Assembly (NCBI RefSeq): GCF_001411555.2
Contig: NC_049916.1
Location: 5,022,001 to 5,086,000 of the forward strand
DNA from: Juglans regia
Lineage: Eukaryota; Streptophyta; Magnoliopsida; Fagales; Juglandaceae
Direction of reading: 5' to 3'
DNA: 64,000 nt
Under the pieces are notes generated by a model, which was not told the origin of the DNA, ran no database searches, and saw only the letters and a program-made list of their open reading frames with translations. Made by a program: the position numbers and the translations under genes. How positions within the stretch are numbered: position 1 is the first letter of the stretch; the number at the start of each line of letters is the position of its first letter. This document shows positions 23,740-35,982 of the stretch, in pieces.

Positions 23740-23742
23740 TTA

Positions 23743-24590
23743 AACGTCCTAGTTTCCGCTATCTCTACACTTTCACAATGTTGCGTAGAGACTCATAGAG
23801 CAAGTAATGTTCTCTTAATATTTAACTCAATTTTTAATATTTTTTTCAGAAGATCATCCAGCTTCATCTTCAACTGAGCCTTAAGCATCCAACCCAATTA
23901 CACAAAGCACTTCTTCGAAGGACTGCCTCAAACAACAGAATAATTGGCTCAAACAGCTTCATATGCGTGAGTTTTTTGGCACATTTGTGATTTCTTGGTC
24001 TCATTTAACTTTCTATTTGAGAAATTCATTGTGCTACTTAGTTATTTGTTTTGTTTGTTGGCTATTATCCTTATTTTTCAGTTTGGTTTTTCATTGATGA
24101 TGCACCAGATCAATCAAACATTACTTTACATATTGGAAGCATGACTCCTTAATATTTAGCAGTAGAGCTTCATCCCATCCTCCTTATTTAGCTTTTGTTC
24201 CTATGGATTCTTTTTGGTTAAATATTATATTTCTTGTTTGTAGTTTTCTTGTCTATATTGATATTGATGAAGCTAACCTTCTAGAGATGGATCAACAAGC
24301 AGCAAGCTATAACAAAAGTCTAAATGCCACTGTTTTTAATATTTTTCTTTCTGTTATACAACATTATATATTTCATCTTCAGAGAAGCAGTGGTCCTTCA
24401 AGATTTGAGGTATGACTACATCCCTGCATAAAGCTACATTAAGCTACGGATTAGTGACGTTTTTTTTTTTTTGGGGGTTTCATGTTTATTTAGGTTGCCC
24501 TAAAACCCAATACATTTATGCCTTTTGGTTTCAGATTCTTCCTGAACAGTTGTGTTTATTTGGAGACTCTTACCATTAAACTCTGCCTCC
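23743..24590. other. Intergenic; unrecognised open frame
   Basis: A plus-strand frame at 24203-24415 has a hydrophobic start. I recognise no family and do not call a gene. Confidence 0.25.
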
Positions 24591-24596
24591 CTATCG

Positions 24597-24663
24597 ATCT
24601 CTCTCTCTCTCTCTCTCTCTCTGTGTCTCTATCTTCTCGCACGGTGAGTCGGTGAGCAGTAAT

Positions 24664-24729
<66 letters not shown>
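24597..24729. repeat. (CT)n microsatellite, two tracts
   Basis: Tracts at about 24597-24622 and 24666-24728 are separated by a short unique stretch. The second exceeds 30 units and is likely polymorphic. Confidence 0.95.
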
Positions 24730-24731
<2 letters not shown>

Positions 24732-24956
24732 AGAGCTGTGGATATATAGTTGTGTATGTTCCTGTGTGTTCAAGAGGTATTTATTTTGTGGAGTTGAGAC
24801 TGAGGACTTTTGCTTCTTGTTGGATAAGAAAGTTCTTATGAGCAAACTGCATTTTCAGAGAAGTGTTCGGATCTCGATCGGATACTTTCTATATTGTTGA
24901 GGCTGTGAGCTAAGTGTATACCTGCTTGAACAAGGGTGGTTACATTGTCTCGTTTG

Positions 24957-25140
24957 TTTTCGTAGATGAGATGAGATGAGATGAAAGAAAAGTTGAATAA
25001 AATATTGTTAGAATATATTTTTTTAATATTATTTTTGTTTTGAGATTTAAAAAAATTGAATTGTTTATTTTATTTTGTTTGAGAATTTGAAAAAATTATA
25101 ATGATTAGATTAGATGAAATAAGAATGATTGTGAAAACAA
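24957..25140. mobile_element. Tourist-like MITE, partial
   Basis: It carries gatgagatgagatgagatg, gttgaataaaatattgtt, aaattgaattgtttatt and ataatgattagatt in the family order. The right terminus is degraded. Confidence 0.6.
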
Positions 25141-25324
25141 CAAAGATCTAAAGGAAGATACTATGGGTGGGTTTCTTTTTCTTAATTCAGGTCAGTTTCC
25201 TCTGAAGCCTCTAGTGATCTCATAATTTAGGTGTGAAGGGAAGCAGATACTTGCTTCACAAAGTAAATTTTAGAAACCTTTCAAAACTTCTGATTGAGTT
25301 TAGTTTAGTTTGATACTTCCAGGA

Positions 25325-25468
25325 ACTGTTGTTTCGGTTGTGACACAGATTTAGACTTGTTCTTCACATACTCCTTGTTCTTTCTGATTTCCTCAGTTGC
25401 TTCCATTTTCAATTATTCAAGTTCAAGATTGGTGTAGAAAAACTTCAGCTCCAGCTCATCCAAGCCCT
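25325..25468 (-). pseudogene. DUF1635-like exon fragment with a stop
   Basis: The minus strand reads GLDELELKFFYTNLELE, an in-frame TAA, then LKMEATEEIRKNKEYVK. This matches the opening coiled-coil block of plant DUF1635 proteins (family form DELxxxLxYTxLELExxKMEAxEE). The homology is preceded by an AG that could be a splice acceptor. It decays after about 45 residues, and I found no further exons. DUF1635 has no settled function. It is a relic rather than a gene, and the assignment rests on my memory of the family pattern. Confidence 0.5.
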
Positions 25469-26053
25469 GACAAGTGTTCAAAACAGAGCTGTTAGTTTAG
25501 TTTCAAATTGAGAGTTCAGAAAATAGCAGAGGAAAAATTATGAGAATTTCAAAACTAATTAAATGCCATGCTTAGCAGTGTATGCTCTAATGAAGTAATT
25601 AGTATCCAGTGAAATGGTAGTTTATGGTTGTGTATTGGAGTTTGATTAAAGCAATGTATGTGTTTTGTAATGTTCTTAGCAAATTAGTTCAAACAATGTA
25701 ATATGTAGTGGATTGCATCGTGTATGTGGCATGCATTTTACATGATGAATATTGGAATGTTTTTTTTTTTCGGTTTTACATGCATTTAGTTAAAAAGTTA
25801 AAAAGCCATCATTGAGTCAATATTGTTACAATTGAAGACTTTACTAAACAAAACTGATTGAAGCAATCTCAATGATGGCTTTCCAATTGACAGCAATTTG
25901 ATAAGCCATCTTAATTTCTGTCTCAATGAGTAAACTACAATCAAAATTATCCATTTAATTTGACCACCGATCGACTTTTGAGGATATCACCACAGTTGGA
26001 AAGTTGATAAACAAAACCAAAATAGGGGGGGTGGCAATTTCAACCTGTTATGT
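25469..26053. other. Intergenic, includes a 15-bp inverted repeat
   Basis: An inverted repeat aaagccatcattgag / ctcaatgatggcttt lies at about 25802-25816 and 25868-25882 with a 50-bp loop. It may be the core of a small MITE. The segment nearest 26053 should contain the prohibitin 3' UTR. Confidence 0.35.
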
Positions 26054-29000
26054 CTATTTCTTCCCAGTAGGCTCCAAATCCATATCCTGAAGGTTCAGCA
26101 ACAAATCATCTGAACTCAGGAAAACTTTGTTGGATGAATTCGAGACAGTATGTGCAATCTCTCTGGCAGCTTCAATCTTCCTGAGAGTGATAAATGCAGG
26201 ATTATTGGCAATAGCTTCACCAATCAGTTGTGCACTCTTGGCCTCACCCTGGCAATCGGAGTGGGAAAAGTTAAACAAGAGAGACCTTCATATGGGGAAT
26301 CAACTCCTTGATTTAACAAATTAGAATCAACTAATCGTAAAAAAAATACAATCATTTGAAGATTGTCCTGCTAGTTCATTTTATTAAGAATAAAACAGTA
26401 TGAAAAGGTTGCTTTAGCAAAGATTCTCCACAGGTTTTAAGAACTTCCTACTGACTTCGATGACCGCCAAGTACCTACTATAATAACAATAGAATCTCAC
26501 TGACTGTTGAAGGTACAAAAAGCTTTCTCAACGTTCTTGATAAAAATGGCCAGGATGTCACCAAAAGCAAACCACTAAATCCACAAAATAAGCCACTAAT
26601 TGTTAAATATAACTAGCATTTGATGAAGAAACGATGGTGCAAACATGATTCCATTTCTTACACTACTCTAAATTATTTCTCACTAGCATGACCTCAGGTG
26701 GAAATATATCAATCAAGTCAATCCCTGACCAGATCCTTAATTCCAAATGAAGACACACTCATAGCATCAACCAGAAATGTGGTAGACCAAAGAATAAGCT
26801 AAGCAGATCTCTCCCCAACAGATGATGAAGAGTTGAGAGAAAACAAACATTTGCTGAAACCTACACCAAATTTAAGGCAGCATCTATACACGAAGATTAA
26901 ATGTCTGAGGTCTCTTCCGTCTCACCTGTGCTCTGATAATGGCACTTTTCTTGTCTTGTTCAGCTTTTTCCACAATAAATTTAGCCCTCTCAGCCTCTTG
27001 TGCAGCCACTTGTTTGGATTCAATTGCAGCTGTAAATTCCTTTCCAAAAGTTAAGCTTGTGATTGACACATCATCCAATGCAATATTGAAATTGGCTGCC
27101 CTCGCTGTCAAAATTTCCCGAATATTCCTACTGACAGCCTACAAAGAATAAAAGACCAATCATCAATCAGTGAATTCTGAAAGCTTACATCAATCGTTTA
27201 GAACCCAACCTTGATTTAATATAAACTGGAATTTTCTAGAGACTAGGAAAAAAACAAAATATAAGTAGGGACCTATCAAATGATAGGTCTTGCTTAATAC
27301 GACTGGATAATGGAAATCATTATTTTAGTGAAACGAGAGATAACCAAAAACGTGCATAGTTGAAAATCTTGACAAACAGTCCCCCTAACCCAATGCTCTT
27401 AACTATATAAGAAGGTTTGAGTATGTCTTGGTGTTTACCTCTCTCTGAGTAATAAGCTGGCTAGCATTATACTGGGCGACAACGGCTTTCAAAGTTTCAT
27501 GAATAATTGAAGGCAGGACCCTTTCGTTATAGTTCTCACCAAGTGCTCTGTAAATCGTTGGTAACTGGTCGGGCACAGGGCGGGTAAGAACTCGAAGCCC
27601 AATTCTCACCTGTACAGAAAAGTCAATATTTACACAAAAAAATTCAGAAGGAAGATTGTGCCAAGTACAAAATGTTTGAGACCATAAATCTACCTCAAAA
27701 AGCAGGAAAATCGAACTCTAAAACAAAGCTATAATTGTTTCCCAAACAATGTGTGATGTCCCCAATCTCCGCTTGGGATTTGATGAGACTGAAGCGTCAG
27801 GACATGTTCATGACAGATAATATACGATACACCTAGCATGCTTCAAGCAATACGCAATAATCGCAGCGGCATTTTTATTTATTTTTTTGTTCAAACAATA
27901 CTTGCACCAAAATATACTAAATCCCAAAATACCTTTCATAACATTAATACATAAATAGGTTCATCATCCATACAAACATAACCTTAACTCAAAGGAGACA
28001 TAGTGCTGGAGTATGAACTCCATAATTACGGATGACTACATAGTTTCTTAACTACAGGTTGAGTAGCTCACACAGCTCGGCTACCAAAAATAAAATTACA
28101 TAAAAAACTGGAGGATATCTCCATTAGGTTCTCCAGACTTAGCCTCTCACTAATTGATCTCGTCGAGGCTGGTTCGTTAGTTTACAAAGCATGCATAATA
28201 ATAAACACGATGTCTACACATGATTGGCATCAGCTTGCTTTTACAAGAAAATAACATCATCGGCATCAGAGTTTCATACTTCATAACATGCTTGCTTTCA
28301 TAAAAAGATTTCTTTCATTCTCATCCTTATTCTTACAGTGGGTGGACACCTCATGGTTCCCCATAGACCGTGTGCTCATACTAGTTACTTACTGCACTAC
28401 ATCACAGGTCCTTAGTCCAGCTGTGAATACGTCATTAGAGTCTAACCTCATGATAGTTCGATTTAACCATTACCAGGAATCTTGGCGACACCCACCAGCG
28501 TTATCAAAAAAAATTCTCAGAAGGTTAGTATATCTCATTATCAAAGAAAATTCTGCAGCTCCGCCATTGTGCACTCCCTATCTTCAAAGCTCCCAATATA
28601 CTAAGGTTAGGAATCTCCTTATCAAAGAAAATTCTCAGAATCTACACTCTTTGAGCACTATTTGCAAATTTGTCCCTTAACTTTTCAGAATTTGCAAATA
28701 AGCCCCTAAACTTTCAATAATTGCAATCCAGCCCCAAACTTCACAAACCTCATCTATTTTCTATTCTAAATTCATTTGTTAACTTAGAATTTAATGAGTC
28801 ATGCAACTACTAAGAGAAATCCACCAAGGCCAAAACACATGATACACTAAATTTTCACTAAGTGTGATTTAGGCCTAAGATCAAATTGAAATCCCTTGAT
28901 TTGCATGTTTAACAGTTAAACATAGACTCAATCAAAGATTAACATGTTGGCACCCTAGATTCAAGTTATAACCGAATCTCCATCATACAATAAAGACAAC

Positions 29001-32000
29001 ATAGTCACAAGACACAACCCGAGACTTAAAATGGTGTTCTTAGCTTTTCTTTTGCAAATTAATGGTAAGAACTTCAATAATCACACATCCTAATTTCTAA
29101 ACTGCTAAGTACTCATTTTTTAGATGGTATTACACAACACTAAGCAACTAGTTCACGATATCAAAGAGATAGAATATAAATCATACTACAAACCCTAAAA
29201 CGAAACATGCACGTCCTTTACTCTCGAATAATTGACTAAATCTTTATATAGCATGTTGATTTTCTTGAAGTAGCTCACCCATGATTATCATAGTCAAGCC
29301 TTAACTAGGTTTTAGCACCATGTTAACAATGTCATAAGCAAGCTTCAAGATTAAATCAAACAAATAGCTAAGGACTTCAAAGCTTGCACAGAAATCATGC
29401 ATCCATAAAAGTACATCACTAATTCAACTTAATCACAAGTTTCATGTTTCAAATCAAAGCTTAACACATAGATCTAACTCCCATTAAAAGGGTTTAGCGG
29501 ATCCACTCACCAAACCAAAACTTTAGAGTTCAAAAGAATCAACTCACAAAGAAAGCTCACACTAACTTTCAGTTTCACAAACCCTAAGTGATTCGTGCAA
29601 ACTTTTGAATGAGAGAACTTGTGTTTCAAGCTCAAACCAAGATTTGATACACCATACAAGTTATCAAACTCCAACACAACCGAAATCATCAAGCAACTCC
29701 TAAGACTAAATGGCATTTCAAGTCAAAATTCCAGAACCATACACAATCATGCTTGTCGAATTGAGTATGCTCTAACGTCACCAAGAACCAACCATTTCAC
29801 TTCAAGAAAAACATTCTATCATGTTCCTAACTTTGAGTATAAAAAATAGAAGAGGAAAGGATAAAGAAAGAGGACTTATGAAGACTAGCACTTGGACAAA
29901 GATTGGCTCTCTTCCACTCACTTTCTTATTCACTCAGTTTCTCTCTATTGTGCAAGAGTTGATGTGCAAGTGAGGAAGAGCTATGGTGGACGTGTGAGAC
30001 AAAAGGAATTGATATGAGAGAGAGTGAATTTCGGTAGGGTGAGGTATGGGGCTGACGTGTTCTTGCCTGTGGAGTTGGATGAGTGACTTGGTGTGAGAGA
30101 CTTGAGGTGACCGGATGGCATGAGGGAAGGGGGTGGTGGCTGAAATGCCTGGTACATAAAAGGGTATGGGGCTGAGCAGGTGGTACAAGAAAGGTGTCTC
30201 AGTTGCTTGCAAAAGAGCTCAAACTTGTGTGAAGGGAAGGGCAAAAACTGAGTGGCATGTTGCTTGCTTTTGGGGTTTAAAATTCAAAAGTGAGGGCTGG
30301 GCAGGGGGTGCATCGCTGGAGAGGGCAGGGTATGGGCTTCAAAAAGGTGTAAGACCTTTGAGAGAAAGGCCTGAACTTGCCTTGTTTCACACTCATCCTT
30401 CTTACACGTGTACTAAGCTTGACATGTGACAATGAGGTCCAAATGGAGGGTGGTGATGGTGCCATGTGTCAATGAGGTTCCCTAGTATTTTTTGGCTGAC
30501 TTGGCCGTCCTACATGGCATGGTGACAGCTGGTTGATAACATGGCTCTCCGAAATTCACGAAAACTTTTATTGCACAATAAAATCCTAAAAATTCTCATG
30601 AATCCAACAGTGCAATCCATTTTGTCTCATTATGATCCTGAGTGCCTAAAAAAATCCAAATGGCATTACATTCCCTTAGCGGATCATAATTCGACTATGC
30701 TTTCAAATTGAAAACCTAACTAGATTTTAATCCATGAATTTTTCCAAAGTTTTCATGGCATATCCAATATCTAAATAAAAGAAATTATTTCCATTGAATT
30801 TCTTTCCAGGCGTTACACTATGTACTTCTATATGTCAATTAGTACGCTGTTTAAAAAAACACATCATTTTTTTATAAGTTTAAAAAAAAAAAGAGCCACA
30901 TAAGCATGGGGAAAGAACTGTTTCAACTTCTCCAATACAGCACAAAAGAACCCCACAATACAACAGGTGGACGGGCAAAAAGGAAGAGAGAAACAGAGGC
31001 CTTTCGTATTTTGAGCCATTTGGAGTAGATGTCAAACAAATGAGACTAGATAAAAATGAGGACCAGATTCAAAAAGCACCTCTTTGCCTAGAGGACTAGA
31101 TGCCAAACAATAGTGTAGTCACACGAGGACCGGCAGTCAAGTACACTAGGAGCTGGGGCAACTTTTGACCTTGGGGTGCAGGGTTTAAACAGCACCAGAG
31201 GGTTAGCATCTGCCACCATTGTCTCATATCAACTAGACTCAATGGATTTTGCTGAAGTTAAGATTTAGATCTAGAAACAACATGAACAAAGAACATGAGA
31301 AAAAACTAATATTATTGATGATTCATATTGTCCCAAACATGCTAGACTAGATGAAGCAAGGATTTCAAACGTTTAAGGTGCATGATTTTACACACGGCTA
31401 ACTGCACTCTAATACATAAGTCCATGCGCAGAAGTGAATCTTCAATATAAGGCCATGTATTATTTCTGCTTCAAAATTTTATTTATCTTGGCATCCAAAA
31501 TTATGGATCCTTTTACAACAACATTTAACATGAAGGACTGTTGATCATTAAACTATCTAAAAATCAAAATCACAAAAGGCGGGGATGGATATGATATTCA
31601 GAAAATAACTCAAATGCAGGCTAAAACTGCACGAGTATTGAACCTTTCTCCTCCACAAGTTTTTCAGTTATGTAGTTCAATTGCAAGTTACAAGTTTCTG
31701 AAAGGGCTTTCAACTAACCAAGAGAAGAATCTATTAATATCTTTAAAACTGGTTCTTTGAACTCATTCTTCTTAAAGGCAAAAAATATTGCAGCAACACT
31801 TCTGTATAAAGCCATATTTATAGCAAACATTATATGAGAGATATATATGGGAGGACTCAGTATCATCCAATGACCATTATCCAAGTTGCTGAAAATCGCT
31901 CACCATTGTAATTTACATGTATGTGTGGTACTTTCCTATAAGCAGTTCTTCCTTGTTCAAAAAAAATATCCAAAGAAATTTCTTCTCACTTATTGTGGCA

Positions 32001-32926
32001 CAACTTCCAGTCTCTACTGTCTACTCAGAAGGCTTGTCATGCACTATAGTGAAGCTAACTGACCAACTATACTAGTTTAAATACAATTTCTGGAATCAAA
32101 GTATTGTGCACAAACACAATTCTACACTTGCACCCACAATATGATCCATACACAAAGGAAAAAGAAAATCCAACACACAGATACACACGTGTGTTTATAC
32201 AATGGACACACACACATGTATATAGACTGAAAGAGTGCCCTAATGATCCTTCTTATACATGACTTGGACCAATTTTAAACCGAAAAGGGCAAAAAAAAAG
32301 TGAGGAATTTAACGCACATATATGATTAGTAGCAATCTAAGCAGAATTATTCATCATTTTTAACGTTTCTAGATGAGTAGCGTACTAAGAAAAACAACTC
32401 CAAATCTAACTAAAGTACACAACATATCCTCAAAATTACATGAATGGTTTTCGAAATACTTTGAAGAAAACCACCTTTTAACAACATGATCATGCCAATT
32501 TTCAGCAACAGCAAGAAGAAAGAAATTTACCATCTGGAGGTCGCGGCTCCCAGAATTACTCTCCACTAGATGGGGTTTTGCACGGACATCATAAATTACG
32601 GGCCTGTCAAACCATGGAATCATAAAGTGTGTACCTTCAGCATAAACCTGTGCATCCAACATTAATATACTGATATAGTGAAGTACAGAACTTGGAACAA
32701 AGGATAAGGTATTTTACAAACTGTACAAGAATTTTGTCAAAATACTAACCTGGTCTTTCACACCCACTATACGGTTAAACATGATGGCTCGATGGCCTCC
32801 CTCGACATTGTAGAGACTGTTAGCAGCACCATACAAACCAAGTGCACCAATGACTCCAACCCTAATTAAAGCAGAAGCTGCACCGCCGCCGGGCATCTTT
32901 GGAACTTTGACGTTCTTCAAATTCAT
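26054..32926 (-). CDS. Prohibitin, type II (PHB2 class), mitochondrial
   Basis: Coding exons on the minus strand: 32750-32926, 32531-32647, 27439-27609, 26926-27138 and 26054-26248. They give 290 aa with GT/AG borders and phase-0 junctions throughout. Residues about 20-42 ([20 protein letters not shown]) form the single N-terminal membrane segment. The SPFH/prohibitin domain follows ([56 protein letters not shown]), then a charged coiled-coil ([27 protein letters not shown]). Type II prohibitins alternate with type I in a ring in the inner mitochondrial membrane that stabilises inner-membrane proteins and cristae. Length matches plant PHB1/2/6 (about 286-290 aa). Intron 2 is 4.9 kb because of a candidate LTR insertion. 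No coding damage is visible. Confidence 0.96.
27752..30817. mobile_element. Candidate 3.07-kb solo LTR in prohibitin intron 2
   Basis: The segment starts tgtgatgtcc and ends ggcgttaca, i.e. TG...CA ends with partly inverted termini. It is flanked by caatg (27747-27751) and ctatg (30818-30822), a 5-bp duplication with one mismatch. No gag or pol homology is present inside. Phrases such as 'aaatttgtcccttaac... aataagcccctaaac' are typical of long plant LTRs. A short LINE-like piece lies within at 28550-28600. Length suits the long-LTR gypsy lineages; orientation is unresolved. Confidence 0.5.
28545..28605 (-). repeat. LINE-like fragment inside the solo LTR
   Basis: The string aattctgcagctccgccatt and following 'ccctatcttcaaagc' closely match 20568-20613 within the other LINE fragment. 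It is too short for further classification. Confidence 0.45.
30818..32530. other. Remainder of prohibitin intron 2
   Basis: This is non-coding intron sequence. A short alternating ca/ta tract lies near 32160-32225. I see no other repeat border or gene. Confidence 0.4.
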
Positions 32927-33099
32927 GTTTTGGTAAATGTTGATAATGGGCAACTGAGTATCAGTGTAGCCGTCTATCTCACAATTACAGAAATTAAACA
33001 AAAGATATCAAAACCCAAGGCCTATTATACCCATTTTTTTCAAAGCAAAAGAAAATTTAGGTATGTTCATTTTCACAAAATTTCTTATTTCATTTTATT

Positions 33100-33272
33100 T
33101 AATCATTACAATTTTTTTAAAATTTTTACACAAAATAAAATAAACAATTTAACATTTTCAAATCTCAAAACTAAAATAATATTAAAAAAATATATTCTAA
33201 TAATATTTTATTTAACTTTCAACTTTTATCTCAACTCATCTCATCTTATCTGAAAAAACAAAAGAGACCTTA
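33100..33272. mobile_element. Tourist-like MITE upstream of prohibitin coding exon 1
   Basis: It contains taatcattacaattttttt, aataaacaatttaac, tctaataatattttattta and catctcaactcatctcatct in family order. It lies in the presumed 5' UTR intron of prohibitin. The left end is eroded. Confidence 0.6.
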
Positions 33273-33771
33273 ATGGAAACAAGTAAATAGGCATAGTCTA
33301 AATACACAAAAAGCATACAACAGAGAACACCTAGTTACAAGTTAGGAGCTAGAAAGCGATACAAAAAATTCATGTAAGCTGGCTCCGTTAAAACCGCCTA
33401 TTATAAACATGAAGTATAATTTGCCGATGCAAACCATACCGAAACAGAAGAATCAGAACAAGGCAGTCAAAATGGGGATACAGATACCTGATATGCAACT
33501 TGAACTACTGGAATGGAAACTCTACTTGAACACAATAAAAACAAAAAATTTCTTTTTGATTAGCATCTCAATTGTTCTTTCAATTTTGAAGATATATAAT
33601 GCGAGTAAATCATACCGTATTCTTATGCAAGACCCAAACTCTTTAAATCTTCCCAATTTTTCTAGGTAACAAAACTAGTAACAAATAACAAACATAACAG
33701 ATGAAAAAAGCTAAATATTCCTTTAAGAAAATAAAGAGTGTGATGGAAAATGTGAAAGTGTATCTCGATAC

Positions 33772-33850
33772 CTGATTGTCACCAATAGAGAAGGGTTTAG
33801 CATAGAGCTCACAAGAGAGAGCTAGAGAGAGAGGGTTTAGCAAATCAAGG
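33772..33850 (-). promoter_or_regulatory. Putative non-coding first exon of prohibitin, copy 1
   Basis: On the minus strand a CT-rich leader leads to TTGGTGACAATCAG followed by GTATCG, a good splice donor. It lies about 0.85 kb upstream of the first coding exon, where candidate acceptors (for example ACTCAG shortly before the ATG) exist. I infer it is the 5' UTR exon; there is no transcript evidence here. Confidence 0.5.
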
Positions 33851-33975
33851 GAAATATATTTGGTCAAGCGCAGCGTTTTCAAAATAGCTTTATGGGCTTT
33901 TGATAGAAAGGCCAACAACTTTTTTTCTTTTATTTCTTTCTTGGATGGTGGGCTTTGGCCTTTAGGTTTTGAACA
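33851..33975 (-). promoter_or_regulatory. Putative prohibitin core promoter, copy 1
   Basis: On the minus strand AAAGCCCACC (inverse TGGGCT, a site II motif bound by TCP factors and common in nuclear genes for mitochondrial proteins) precedes ATATATTTCC and the CT-rich leader. In copies 2, 3 and 5 an additional GTGGGCC or GTGGACC lies at the matching place. This is inference from motifs and position. Confidence 0.4.
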
Positions 33976-33979
33976 TTAA

Positions 33980-34092
33980 GGGCCCGTTTGGATACAGAAC
34001 ATTTCATCTCATCCCATTTCATCTAATTTCAACTGATAATTCCATTACTATTTACAATGCATCTCAACTCATCTCACCATCCAAAAAGGCCC
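33980..34092. mobile_element. 113-bp Tourist-like MITE, present only in unit 1
   Basis: Ends gggcccgtttggat and atccaaaaaggccc are inverted repeats. It is flanked by taa at 33977-33979 and 34093-34095. Units 4 and 5 retain the empty site (gaacattaagttaaac, gaatattaagttaaac), so this is a precise insertion into one unit. Confidence 0.85.
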
Positions 34093-34302
34093 TAACTTAA
34101 ACACCATCCATAAAAACTACTAACAAATTTTTCATGTATAAAGGATTTTGCAATTTTCATATGCCCTAGTTTTCTATCTCGTTTTCCTCTAATATTTTGG
34201 AATGTGAAAGAAGGCAGACTCAAGCAAGAAGCTCACATCCTCCCTTTTTCCATCCAACTCCCTCTCTCTTTTACCCTATAAAAAAGAAAAAAAATATACA
34301 TA

Positions 34303-34442
34303 CTACACCCCCATCCCACTATGATGAGGTAACATTGTCTATCAACTTATAAATTTTTTCTTTAAAAAATAAATGATGATCTGAGGGTCATAATAATGCA
34401 CATTTTATACACTGGGATGAGGGTAGGATGAGAGTGTGGCTT
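34303..34442. mobile_element. Small MITE shared by all array units (unit 1 copy)
   Basis: The left end actacaccc...catcccac and the inverse of the right end 'actctcatcc' pair. The cleanest copy is in unit 4 (40495-40632), where actacatcatcatcccac faces gtgggatgagagtgtagt. Equivalent copies lie at about 36320-36453, 38412-38547, 40495-40632 and (internally deleted) 42291-42360. It predates the duplication. Confidence 0.55.
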
Positions 34443-35429
34443 ATTGCATTACTAAAAAAGAACCACAGTCCCTTTGTCGTCCCCAAGAAAATATATTGTA
34501 ACATATTAAGTGATTATTTAGAGAATAGAAAAGCATAATACAAAAAAAAAAATAATAATAACAAAATGCAAGTAGTGCATATAGTAACACGACTTAATGT
34601 AAGGCCATTGTGCTTCTATTGCACCTGAGAAAAGAAATTATACAATATATAAATTGTATATTACTTTTTCACAATTTGGTCATTGGTGGGCAAGTTATGA
34701 AGAAACAAAATTGGGGAAGAAAAATAGCTCTTGCCGTACCAACCAATATCTCCCCTTATCATCTATTCATCTTCATCTTAAGATTCAAAATAAAGAAAAA
34801 TAAATAAATCTTCAACGGTAATAGTGGCTCAAGATTTTAAGCCACTAAAATGCAAATCAGAAAATTCTCGGACAATACCCAACTCCGAGGTAACATTTCT
34901 TTCCTTTGGCATATACCCATAAAGAAAGCACAACTACATGCAAAAGATGAAATAAATAATCAAAAGTAGAAAATCAATGGACATGTGAGAGCGAAAGTGT
35001 TGGTCTCAATTTCAGGCAGGCGGGATAGTTGTTTGAGGTATAAACCCTAAGAGACTCTATGAGAAAGTAAAATTGTTGGCCCAATAGTGTACTACGCTAT
35101 TATCATTTTTTAGAAGAGAGAAGGGGTACTAAAACGGAATTTACACCCTCCAAAAAATTTGTGACAGGTATGATTTTTAACAAGCGAAAAATAGAAGTGA
35201 GCATAGATTATCAAATCCCATAACCTCCTCCCCAGTACTCTCTCTCCCCCCTTCTCCCTACTTCTCTCCTCACTCTCTCTCTCTCTCTCTCCATCCACCT
35301 CTCTCTCTTCAACCAAAGGTGAAAGGTCTGATTTTGCCCCACCTTCTCTCTCCTCTCAAGCTCTCACCCTCTCTCACCATTTTTAAGTGCTCAAAAAAAT
35401 ATATTCTTTCGAAAATATATCTTTTTTCT

Positions 35430-35492
35430 GGGTCAGTCCCTTTCATTGATGGCAAGTCAATTGGAGAAGGCAAATAATCCACAACAGCATCA
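35430..35492 (-). pseudogene. EF-G coding snippet, unit 1
   Basis: The minus strand encodes AVVDYLPSPIDLPSMKG, the EF-G block just after the G domain, joined abruptly at its 5' side to unit 2 sequence. Equivalent snippets lie at about 37514-37574, 39622-39683 and 41467-41529. They mark the recombination joint of each unit and have no coding function. Confidence 0.75.
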
Positions 35493-35869
35493 AACCGCCT
35501 AGCATACTCATGAAGTAGAATTTGCCGCTACAAAACATACTGAAACAGAAGAATCAAAACAAGGCAGTCAAAAATAGGGATGTAGGTGGCTGATATGCAA
35601 CTTGAACTGCAAGGATGAAAATTCTACCTGAACACAATAAAAACAAAAAATTTCTTTCTAATCATCAACTCAATTGTTCTTTCGATTTGGAATATATACA
35701 ATGCGAGTAAACCATATCGTATTCTTATGCAAGACCCAACTCTTTGAATCTTTCCAAAGTTTCAAGAAAACAAAAGTAACAAATAAGAAATAGAACAAAC
35801 AACAAAAGCTAAATATTCCATTGAGAAAATAAAGGGTGTGATGGAAAAGGCAAAAGTGTATCGCGATAC

Positions 35870-35944
35870 CTGATTGTCCCCAATAGGAAAGGGTTTGGCA
35901 TTTAAAGCACACAACAAGAAAGTGAGAAAGAGTGTTTAGAACTC

Positions 35945-35978
<34 letters not shown>
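35870..35978 (-). promoter_or_regulatory. Putative first exon copy 2 with (GA)n leader
   Basis: This is the unit 2 equivalent: GGGACAATCAG followed by GTATCG, donor intact, preceded by a (CT)n leader (35947-35978 on the plus strand as (GA)n). A TGGGCC site II motif lies upstream near 36060. Confidence 0.45.

Positions 35979-35982
<4 letters not shown>

Noticed and set aside
24591..24845. Arg-Glu repeat open frame on the minus strand
   Set aside because: It is a translation of the (CT)n microsatellite.
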